Shown: positions 47,586 through 58,900 of the stretch, one piece after another
How the letters are laid out: each line of letters opens with the position of its first letter
Position numbering within the stretch: the stretch's first letter is position 1
NCBI GenBank assembly: GCA_023375675.1
Contig: JALQBC010000075.1
Location: forward strand, 25,007 to 89,006
Direction: 5' to 3'
Length of the DNA: 64,000 bases
Source of the DNA: Cytospora piceicola
Lineage: Eukaryota; Ascomycota; Sordariomycetes; Diaporthales; Cytosporaceae
Translations under genes and position numbers: made by a program
The notes under the pieces: generated by a model
Seen by the model: only the letters and a program-made list of their open reading frames with translations
The model's database searches: none
What the model was told of the DNA's origin: nothing

Positions 47586-48680
47586 CTAGTAGGAAAGGGT
47601 TAAGATTAGAGATATTTTAGTTAAATTATCCGGGTAATATATTTAACCGATATCTAAAAGGCCTATTTAGGCTATAGTAAAAATACTAGTAATATAGGCT
47701 AGAATTTTAGCTATTATATAAGCCTAATTACAGCGAATTATAATAAGCCTAAAGCGAGTAATTTATACTATAATAAAAGATTTAAAGGTGAATATTTTTT
47801 ATACCTAGATTTATTAGATAAATCTATCTGGGTAATATATTTAACCGAGATCTAGAAGGCCTATTTAGGCTATAGTAAAAATACTAGTAATATAAGCTAG
47901 AATTTTAGCTATTATATAAGCCTAATTACAGCGAATTATAATAAGCCTAAAGCGAGTAATTAACACTATAATAAAAGATTTAAAGGTGAATATTCTTTAT
48001 ACTTAGATTTATTAAATAAATCTATCTGGGTAATATATTTAACCGAGATCTAGAAGGCTTATTTAGGCTATAGTAAAAATACTAGTAATATAAGCTAGAA
48101 TTTTAGCTATTATATAAGCCTAATTACAGCGAATTATAATAAGCTTAAAGCGAGTAATTAACATTATAATGAAAGATTTAAAGGTGAATATTTTTTATAC
48201 CTAGATTTATTAGATAAATCTATCTGGGTAATATATTTAACCGAGATTCAGAAGGCCTATTTAGGCTATAGTAAAAATACTAGTAATATAAGCTAGAGTT
48301 TTAGCTATTATATAAGCCTAATTACAGCGAATTATAATAAGCTTAATGCGAGTAATTAATACTATAATGAAAGATTTAAAGGTGAATATTTTTCATACCT
48401 AGATTTATTAGATAAATCTATCTAGGTAATATATTTAACCGAGATCTAGAAGGCCTATTTAACCTATAGTAAAAATACTAGTAATATAAGTTAGAATTTT
48501 AGCTATTATATAAGCCTAATTACAACGAATTATAATAAGCCTAAAGCAAGTAATTAACACTATAATAAAAGATTTAAAAGTGAATATTTTTTATACCTAG
48601 ATTTATTAGATAAATCTATCTAGGTGATATATTTAACCGAGATCTAAAAGGCCTATTTAAGCTATAATAACTACTATTTA
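47585..48680. repeat. 198-bp satellite, array 2
   Basis: The CCGAGATCTAGAAGG-type motif recurs at 47647, 47845, 48043, 48241, 48439 and 48637, always 198 bp apart. It is the same family as at 45.3-46.2 kb and starts with the same TACTAGTAGGAAAGGGTTA junction. Confidence 0.95.
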
Positions 48681-48689
48681 AAGTTATAA

Positions 48690-50825
48690 CTATATTATTA
48701 TATTATTATATTTATTTATTTAAAGTTAAGGTTTTATTAGTTAGTTTATTTATTATTATTAAACTAATAGTTAAAATATATTATATTAAATTAAATACCT
48801 TTTATAATCGGTTAAAGCTTAACTAATCATTAAAATATATAGTTAAATTATATAATAGTTTAAATATTAAAAACGTTATAGATTTAATTAGCTAAAGATT
48901 TAAATAATTAAAATAATAGTTAAAATATATTATTTTAAATTAAATATTTATTATAATCGGTTTAAGCCGGAATAATTAAGAAAAGCTATAGTTAAGCTAT
49001 ATAATAGTTTAAATATTAAAAACGTTATAAATATAAATAGCTAAAGATTTAAGTAATTAAAGTAATAGTTAAAATATATTATTTTAAATTTAATACTTAT
49101 TAAAATTAGTTTAAGCTAAACCGACCGAAAGAAGCTATAGTTAAGCTATATAATAGTTAAGATATTAAAAGTATTATAAATTTAAGTAGCTAAAGATTTT
49201 AATAATTAATCTAATAGTTAAAATATATTATTTTAAGTTTAATACCTATTAAAATCGGTTAACGCTAAACCGATTAAGAAAAATTATAGTTAAGCTATAT
49301 AGTAGTTTAAATATTAAAAACGTTATAAATTTAAGTAGTTAAAGATTTTAATAATTAATATAATAGTTAAAATATATTATTTCGAATTTAATACTTATTA
49401 AAATTAGTTTAAACCGGACCGATTAAAAGAAGATATAATTAAGCTATATAATAGTTAAAATATTAAAAACGTTATAAATTTAAGTACTTAAGGATTTTAA
49501 TAATTAATATAATAGTTAAAATATATTATTTCGAATTTAATACTTATTAAATTCGGTTTAAGCTAAATTAATTAAAAGAAGATATAGTTAAGCTATATAG
49601 TAGTTTAAATAATAAAAACGTTATAGATTTAAATAGTTAAAGATTTAAGTAATTAAAGTAATTATTAAAATATATTATTTTAAATTTAATACTTATTAAA
49701 ATCGGTTTAAGCTAAACCGATTAAAAAAAGCTATAGTTAAGTTATATAATAGTTAAAATATTAAGAACGTTATAAATTTAAATAGTTAAAGATTTAAATA
49801 ATTAAAGTAATAATTAAAATATATTATTTCGAATTTAATACTTATTAAAATCGGTTTAAGCTAACTTAACTAAGAAAAGCTATAGTTATAGATTTAAATA
49901 CTTAAGGATTTTAATAATTAATATAATAGTTAAAATATATTATTTCGAATTTAATATTTATTAAAATCGGTTTAAGCTAAACTAACCGAAAGAAGCTATA
50001 ATTAAGCTATATAGTAGTTAAAATATTAAAAACATTATAAATTTAAGTAAGTAAAGATTTTAATAATTAATATAATAGTTAAAATATATTATTTCGAATT
50101 TAACACTTATTAAAATCGGTTTAAGCTAAACCGACTAAAAGAAGATATAATTAAGCTATATAGTAGTTAAAATATAAAAAACGTTATAAATTTAAGTAAG
50201 TAAAGATTTTAATAATTAATATAATAGTTAAAATATATTATTTCGAATTTAACACTTATTAAAATCGGTTTAAGCTAAACCGACTAAAAGAAGATATAAT
50301 TNNNNNNNNNNNNNNNNNNNNNNNNNNNNNNNNNNNNNNNNNNNNNNNNNNNNNNNNNNNNNNNNNNNNNNNNNNNNNNNNNNNNNNNNNNNNNNNNNAT
50401 TAAGCTATATAGTAGTTAAAATATAAAAAACGTTATAAATTTAAGTAAGTAAAGATTTTAATAATTAATATAATAGTTAAAATATATTATTTCGAATTTA
50501 ATACTTATTAAAATCGTTTTAAGCTAAACTAATTAAAAACAGCTATAGTTTAATTATATAGTAGTTAAAATATTAAAAACGTTATAAATTTAAGTAGTTA
50601 AGGATTTTAATAATTAATATAATAGTTAAAATATATTATTCCGAATTTAATATATATTAAAATCGGTTTAGGCTAGACCGACTAGGAAAAGCTATAATTA
50701 AGCTATATAGTAGTTTAAATATTAAAATATTAAAAACGTTATAAATTTAAGTAGTTAAAGATTTTAATAATTAATATAATAGTTAAAATATATTATTTCG
50801 AATTTAATACTTATTAAAATATTAC
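48690..50825. repeat. 149-bp satellite, array 2, containing an assembly gap
   Basis: AATAGTTAAAATATATTATT recurs at 48766, 48915, 49064, 49213, 49362 and 49511 with exact 149-bp spacing, and continues to about 50820. One shortened unit lies near 49890. Units beside the gap are nearly identical to one another. Confidence 0.95.
50302..50398. other. Assembly gap of 97 N
   Basis: The gap lies inside the 149-bp satellite. Unit markers at 50223 and 50472 are 249 bp apart, that is one period plus 100. The gap plus a duplicated ATT is therefore a placeholder, and the true number of missing units is unknown. Confidence 0.98.
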
Positions 50826-50869
50826 TAACAGTTATTGTCTAGTGGAATGAGGTTCTATTCTACTAAACC

Positions 50870-51110
50870 CCTGCAGGTAGGGCGGTAGCGCGGCGCCTGA
50901 TAAGCTAGCCCGGGGGCCTAGTTTTCGAACCGGCCTTCTACGCCGAGTTTAGCTCCGATTTAAATAATTCAACCTAAATCGGAATCCTTACGAGAAGGGC
51001 TATAAAACCCTATTTTTGTTTATTTTTTATCTTATCAGGGGGGGTAGATATTTAAAACTCTAAGGTAAACCTTACAGATTCGCCCCTTACCCCCCCCCGT
51101 TATAGCCTTA
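50870..51110. mobile_element. GC-rich island; candidate solo LTR or short inverted-repeat element
   Basis: Within the AT-rich block this island is GC-rich. The segment from about 50899 to 51038 starts TGATAAG and ends CTTATCA, so it has TG...CA ends and inverted termini (CCTGATAAG / CTTATCAGG). It contains a TATAAAA box near 51003 and an internal hairpin (CCGATTTA / TAAATCGG). No target-site duplication is visible. It may have escaped RIP by being short or recently inserted. The exact class is uncertain. Confidence 0.35.
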
Positions 51111-51329
51111 ACCCTAGCCTTTTTTACAGCCTTGCTTTATATTAATATAGTTTAATATATTATTATAATAACTATAATTAATTAAAGTATATTACTATAC
51201 TAACCGGTATTATAAAAAGCTTATTATTAATAAACCTATAGTATATTTACTATAGAATTAATAATTTAAAGTTTAATTCTAAATATAATTAAATAAATAA
51301 AATATATTTTAATAATATAAATTTAACGC

Positions 51330-52545
51330 TTTAAAAAGGTATTTTTAATATTTTTATATCTAATTTAATAAAATAGATATTAACCTTATTATATTAATAG
51401 TTTTATTATAACTATTATACTTATTATTCTTAATATAATAAAACGATTTAAATATTTATAAAAAGCTAAAAATAAAAAGAATAAAACCTTATAAGTAGTT
51501 TTTTAATATTTAACTTAATATAATAAATATTATTATTACTATAGTAAATATTCTATTATAGCTATTATACTTACTATTCTTAATATAATAAAACGATTTA
51601 AATATTTATAAAAAGTTAAAAATAAAATAAAGAAAACTTTATTAATAGTTTATTAATATCTAACTTAATATAATAGATATTAATATTACTATAATATATA
51701 TTCTATTATAGCTATTATATCTATTATTCTTAATATAATAAAACGATTTATTTATTTATAAAAAGCTAAAAATTAAATAAAGAAAACCCTTTTAGTAGTT
51801 TATTAATATTTAACTTAATATAATAAATATTAATATTATTATAGTATATATTTTATTATAACTACTATAATTACTATTCTTAATATAATAAAACGATTTA
51901 AATATCTATAAAAAGCTATAAATAAAAAGAATAAAACCTTATTAGTAGTTTTTTAATATTTAACTTAATATAATAGATATTATTATTACTATAGTAAATA
52001 TTCTATTATAGTTACTATACTTATTATTTATACTATAATAAAATAATTTAAATATTTATAAAAAGCTAATAATTAAATAAAGAAAACCTTATTAGTAGTT
52101 TATTAATATTTAACTTAATATAATAAATATTAATATTACTATAATATATATTTTATTATAACTACTATACTTACTATTCTTAATATAATAAAATAATTTA
52201 AATATTTATAAAAAGCTAAAAATAAAATAAAAGAAACCTTATTAATAGTTTTTTAATATTTAACTTAATATAATAGATATTAAGGTTACTATAGTAAATA
52301 TTCTATTATAGCTATTATACTTACTATTCTTAATATAAGAAAACGATTTAAATATTTATAAAAAGCTAGAAATAAAAAGAATAAAACCTTATTAGTAGTT
52401 TTTTAATATTTAACTTAATATAATAAATATTATTATTATTATAGTAAATATTCTATTATAGTTATTATACTTACTATTCTTAATATAATAAAACGATTTA
52501 AATACTTATAAAAAGCTAAAATTAAAAAGAATAAAACTATAGTAT
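51330..52545. repeat. 150-bp satellite
   Basis: AAACGATTTAAATATTTATA-type motifs recur at 51441, 51591, 51741, 51891, 52041, 52191, 52341 and 52491, exactly 150 bp apart (eight units). The sequence is unrelated by eye to the 149-bp satellite. Confidence 0.95.
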
Positions 52546-54470
52546 TAACTATATAATATTATAATATATTATATTAAGTAAATAAGTAAGTAAATAAGTA
52601 AATATATATATAAGTAATATATTATATAAATACTTTAATAAGTAAATAAGTAAGTAAGTAAGTAACTAAGTAAATAAGTTAATTTTTAATATATAAAATA
52701 AATATATAAGTATATATCTTAAATATATATATATATAATAAAAGTAAAAAAAGAAAAAAAAGAAATTTTAATTAATTTAATTACGATTTTATTTAATTAA
52801 ATTACGAATTATTTAAATTTACGATTTTATTTTATTTAATTTACAAATTTTTACGATTTTAATTTTATTATAAAAAGCACTGTATAGGGTATTTAAACTA
52901 GAGACCTTTAAATTACTGTATTTATTACGTAACTACCGATTATACTATCTAATCTATTATAGAATCTATTTAATTATGAATTTACTTGCTCTGGACCCCT
53001 TATAAGAAGAGTTGCTTTCTGAATTAGTAAGGGGGGGGGGTAGGGGGGATCTATTTACTAAGGGGTTTTACTAGGTTTCCTCTTTAAGCTATTTATATTA
53101 ATAAAATCAGGTAAAAAAAAAATACTATAAAATCGAATAAAATTAGATATATATAATATTAAATTTAATAGTTAGAAAGTATATAAATAAGTAGGCTAAC
53201 CTGTATTTTAAAGTCGAATTAATTTAAAAAAATAATATTTTACTTATACGTTACCGGTAATATATAGCCGAAGGGTATATATAAAAATAAAGTAAGTATA
53301 CGGTTTTATAGGTAAAATATAATAGTATTAGTAAAATAAAAATAAAACTAATAAAACCTAGATTTAAAAGGAGTTAAGTCTTTTAAAAAATAATATATAT
53401 AAATATTATTTACTATTTTAATACTTTATACCGTTTATATAAGGGAATTAAAATATATGTTTTATACCGTTATTTAAAAGAAAAAACAGGCTTTATTATA
53501 GTATACTTTATTATATACTAATATTAACTCTAAGCGGTAAAGTAGTATTAAGACAAAATAAAAATATTAAAAACTTTTTTAAATTAGGCTTATTAAGGCT
53601 AATAACTTAACACCGGGTATATATATAGATAAAGTAACCTAATATATATATAATAAAGCTATAAGTAACTAATAATAAAAAGAAAAAAGTGTAACTTTTC
53701 GAAACTCGAACTTAGTACCTTTATTATAGTATTTATATAGGTACCGTGTTTTTTAGCTAATCTAATAGTATCGATATCTAGCTTAATACTAAGAATAAAA
53801 ATAAACTAAAAATAGGGTTTAAATCGTTTTAAGCTTATAAACCCGATTTAGGTAGTCCGGAGTTAATATTTATTTTATTTAATTTTTAAACGTAGGTTAA
53901 AGTTATAGGACCGAATTTGCTTTACTATTAGCCGCCCTACGAATCGCGGGGAATAGCTTTTATAAGCTGGTTTTTAAGCCGTTTTCTTATATAAAGTAGT
54001 GTAGTTAGTTAAGGCGTAGGCTCGAATTAGTAAAATTACTACGTATAAGCCTTATAGAAAAACAATAAATTTAATAAGCTGGTTAACGGGATTTATTTAC
54101 TACCCTTTGTAGTAAAGAAGGTTTTAAAAATATTTCCTTATCGAGAGTATAAAAAAGTTATCCGATATATTTAATCTATTAATTAATGTTTATAATGCTC
54201 CGCTTACTTATTAATTTATTTTTAGCCTTACCTAGTTTTAAATTAATAAGCTTTAAGCCGCCTCTCTTTTTTTATTTTTTTAATATATATAATATATAGT
54301 AAAATAAAGTTGATTTTCCTATATTTTTATATATAGGTTAATCGACTAAAAAAGCATCCTTTCTTCGTTTTCCTTATCTTTTAAATCGATTCTTTCCTCT
54401 TTATAATCTACTATTTCCCTTCGTTTGTACCGGTCTTTTTATTTTCTATATTAAATTAATAAATAAAAAT
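52546..54470. other. AT-rich, no gene recognised
   Basis: It contains AAGTAAATAAGTAAG-type short tandem repeats (about 52575-52680), a G-run (about 53031-53043) and moderately AT-rich DNA that may be RIP-damaged transposon sequence (about 53700-54100). No protein motif could be read. Confidence 0.5.
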
Positions 54471-54479
54471 TAATTTAAA

Positions 54480-54900
54480 TAAATAAATAAAATAAACTTA
54501 CTATAAATAAGCTGTATACGCAGCTATTTTCTTCGAAACCTTTTTAATTTCGGCTATAAAAGTACGGTTTTACCGGTAGATTTCTTTTGTATTTAACAGA
54601 CTTTTACCGTAACGAATAAATTCAGGCTTAGAAGGAGGGTAAATCTATAAAAGAACCTGCCCTCTTTTTTTTAAAAAGTATTATAAAAGGTTTCGTTTAA
54701 ATTTTAAGCTGTATTTAATTTTATAGGCTTGAAAATCGATTCTGGCCTCCTCGAGAAGGGCTTTTATTGTTTTAAATTCAGCAATAAGCTAGCAGATATT
54801 TCTATAGCTTTCGTTAGGTCTCGAATAAAGGTAATTAAAATAATAATTAATATAAGAATCTAAAGGGGTATCGGGACCCCCTGAATTAATATAAAAAAAT
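54480..54900 (-). pseudogene. RIP-degraded coding relic, unknown
   Basis: On the minus strand, protein-like segments read LIAEFKTIKALLEEARIDF (about 54790-54720), PPSKPEFIRYGKSLLNTKEI (about 54640-54580) and TFIAEIKKVSKKIAAYTAY (about 54565-54500), with stops between them. The helical, charged composition suggests a coiled coil. No family is recognised. Confidence 0.35.
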
Positions 54901-55519
54901 GCTTCTATTATAGTAAATTATTAAGTATAAAAACCTAATATTACTAAAAGCTGAAAAAAGAAAAAAGAAAAGGAAATTAGACAGAAAGAAAAAGAGAAAA
55001 GTTGTATTTTTATAAAAGAAAATTAAAATTTTTGCTTAGTAAGTACGCTTATTAATTAAGGTTAATTAGTAATTAAATTTATATTATTTATTATAATTTA
55101 ATAATTTAGTATTTACCTTTAATTACTTAATATAAAGAATAAAGAAATTATTTAAATTAGTTTAATTTATATTAAATTTCGACGAGTTTTTAATATTTTA
55201 ATAGTTTTATTTTTCCTTTAGTATTTAGTTACCCTATACTTACCTTAGTATTTTTACTAGGTTTTTTTAAAGGTACGCTAGTACGTATATGCCGGAAGAT
55301 GAATTTAGTAGCCGTAAGTCGATTTTTTTAAAACCTTATATTAACTAATTAGTCGGCTGACTTAAACGTATACTATAGCCTCTTATAGCGTGCTATAAGG
55401 TAAAACGATATCGGAAGGACTGTAAGAGGGAAAAATAAAATCGAGAAAAAAATTAAACTAATTTTTAGGCCCTCTTATAGTACTATTAAATTTTTATTAG
55501 TACTATTACCGCCGGTATT

Positions 55520-55740
55520 ACCTTTAAAAGATATAAAATATAGAGGGTGCTATACTATAATAGTTACTTTTTAATACTATTAAAAAAATTACAGACTTAA
55601 AAGATATAAAATACAGAGGGTACTACGCTATAATAGTTACTTTTTAGTACTATTAAAAAAATTACAGACCCGGAAGATATAAAATACAGAGGGTATTATA
55701 CTATAATAGTTACTTTTTAGTACTATTAAAAAAATTACTT
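55520..55740. repeat. 73-bp tandem repeat, three units
   Basis: AGATATAAAATA recurs at 55529, 55602 and 55675, exactly 73 bp apart. Each unit contains TTACTTTTTA and TACTATTAAAAAAATTAC. It lies just upstream of the helicase relic. Confidence 0.9.
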
Positions 55741-55979
55741 AAAAAGGCATTATATATAAAAATGCTTAGGCTTCGAAACCGCCCGGCGATTTTATCGTTT
55801 AGTTTTTCTTTAAGCCTTATATAGCCTATAAAACTTTTAGAAACTACGGTACTTATAGAATCTAGTAGTTTTATAGGGCCTATAGCGCTTTTAGAAGGTA
55901 CTACGCCTAGCTTTATATTAAAAATAAATTCTTTATTCCTTTTTATAAGGTTTTTATAAGGCTCGGGCCTTTTAGTATA

Positions 55980-58900
55980 CTTTATTTGCTAGATCGGGCT
56001 TATTTATAACCGCCTAAAAGAATATATACGGGCAGGGAACTACGTATTTTCAAAATCTGAAATAAAAAAGATTAAATAATAGGCTTTAAGCTTCTTTAGC
56101 CTTTTAAAATTAGAAGAAAAATTAAAAGGATTTAGCGGTTACCTTTCTAAAGAAACGCCGGCTATAGAGGGTTTAGCAGTAATTAAAAACGGTTACGCCT
56201 GTAATTATACCTTTAGCTATAATTACTATAGCGTTATAGAGAGTACGATTCGAAAATATATATAAAAAGAACATTAGCTGTTTAAAGGCTTTCGAAAACC
56301 CTTTAAAAATAAATCTCTAAAATAGTTTTATAGGGCCGGGGCTAATTTACAGCGCTTTTTAAATAATAGAAATAGCAGCCGTTATTTCGAGGTTAATTAT
56401 AGGCGTATATCGCCTATAATTACTATTACCCCTATTATAATCGAAGGCGAAGGCTTTGAAATCGGGTCGGATATAGTATTAAATAGGCCCGAAAATAGCT
56501 TTAAAAATAGCCTTGAAAATAGGCCTGAAAATAAGCCTGAAAATAGCGAGAGCGATAGCGATTTTAGTAGCTTTAATAGCGACGATTTAAAGGACTTTAG
56601 TACTAAAGCTTTTACGATTAAGCTAGAAAACGCTGTTAAATTTAAAGCGTTAGATAAGAGGGAAGCGTTTAACCTATAGTTTCGAAAATTCGGGGCTTTA
56701 AAGTACTTATCGCGAATAGAGGTTACTAAAGAGGAAATTAGAGCTTTTATAATATTATATCCGGCCCTGATTTTAACGGAAAAAATACCGGAAGAAAATA
56801 AATTAGAAGGGCGAGGCCTTTTAGAAATTTATTCTTTAATCGACCGTATTATTTTAGAAGGTAAAAGGCGAATAAATTCAGACGAGTTTTTCCGGATCGA
56901 GTTATTAGAATTAAATCGGACCGATTTAAATAGCAGCCTTCGAAAGCCGTTTAATACCTTATATAAACTAGCTACGTAGAATCGCTATAATATCGTTTTT
57001 AAACGTTTAATTACGTTTATATTTCGAACTATAAATATTCTTAAGAGGAAAAGGCCTGCTTACGTCTTTTCGGATAGTGAAAAAAGCTGTTTAAAAACCT
57101 TTTAAAATACCTTAAAATCCTTTATTTAAAAGGTTCCGATCGACTATAATTTAAAGTTTTTATAAAACCCTATAGCTAAAGACGAATATTCTAAACTCGA
57201 TTTAAGCTTATTAAGGTTTATTTTAGAATTATTTAATCGGAAGCTAAATAACGGCGAATTTTAAAGCGTTTTAATTAGCTTTATAGGCGTTTTATATATT
57301 CGAGAGGATAAGACTTATAAAAAAGTCGATATTATTACCTTTATTATCTCTATAATTACTACTTTAAGCTGTTTATTTATTATCGAATATAATTTCCGGG
57401 CTAGAAATCGTATAATTAAAAGATATATTAAAGAGGAAGGTATATCGGAAAAAGAAGCCGAAGAAAAAACCTTTACTTTATTTAATAAAATTTAGGAATA
57501 TATAAAAGGCTATTTTCTGTTTAATAAAGACTATAAGCCTTTACCTTATTTAATTAATTTATACTTTTATAGCTTAACTTTAATTAATAATAGTATTAAA
57601 GCCGGGGGTATTAACTAAGATAACGATACCTTAATATATAGAGAAATTCGCCTTACGATTACTAGTATTAAAATATTATTCGGAAAGGCGTTTTTCAGGC
57701 CCGAAAGGTCCTTTTTAAAGACCTTTTATATATTCCGGAGCGCCGAAATAATAAGGGCGTAAATTTAATCGAATATTATAAGGGCTTTTTACCTGAAATA
57801 GACTAAGAAAATTTAACCGATAATATTACAGAATAATCTATCGGTTACTCTTTTATTTCTAAATTAAAAGAAAGCCTTTTATTTAATACTAGGTAGTAGC
57901 TTTTAAGGCGAATTTTATTAAATAAAGTAGCCCGAAAGGCTTAGTTCCTTCGCTTAAAAGTAACTAAATTTAAAAAGCCTTCGATTAAAAAGGTTAAACG
58001 ATATAGCCGTTTAATAAGCCTATTTCTTAAGAAATTAGCCGCTTTAGTGTATATTACCTCTAGGTAGCCTGTTAAAGGTATAGAAGCCCTATCGATTCGG
58101 TTTAAGAACGGCGATAACGAGGGTTTTAAAGGGTTTTTCCTCGATAAAGGCCTAATTCAGTTAATTACAGGCTACTATAAAGGCTATACTACCTTTAGTA
58201 AATTAAAAATAATTTACCGTTATCTGCTTAAAGAAGTAGACGAGCTTCTTTCCTATTATATCTTATTAGCTTTGCCTTTTTTCGAAGATTTATAGGTAAA
58301 TTTAGACAGCGTTACTTCTTTTAGCGATCGAATCTAGCCTATAGCGCCTGAAAAAGGGGAGGCGAATAATTTTAATAACGCGATTCCGGGGGCTTGATTT
58401 AATAGCTTTAAAATAAGGTCTAATATAGAAGATTTAGAGCCTTTCGAGGCTTTAAATAATACAGAAGCTTTATTTAATAATTCTTAGTACTAATTAGTAA
58501 CGTTCTTTAGCAGTTTTCGATTAACTAAGGCTATTAATAATTTATTTATAAAAGAGTGCGGGCAGAATATAGGCCTTGTTAGCTAAAGGTATATCGCTAT
58601 AGCTATTAGCCGTAAGGCTTTAAATTTAAATAGTATAAAGGAGTATACTATTAAATTAGTAGGTATAAGCTTTAATAGCGATAATAGTAGTACCGATAGC
58701 GATCGAATAGAAGATTTAATAGCCGGGTATACTACTAAAACTGCTATAAATATTTACAGGCGTTTAATTAAAGACGGCCTTTTTATCGATTTTTTTAAAA
58801 AAAAAGGCTTTTCGACGTTATTCGGTAGCTTAGCACGATTTATTAAGCTTTAACGACCTTATTTTAAGTACCGAAGCCTTACAGAAACGAAAAGCCGATA

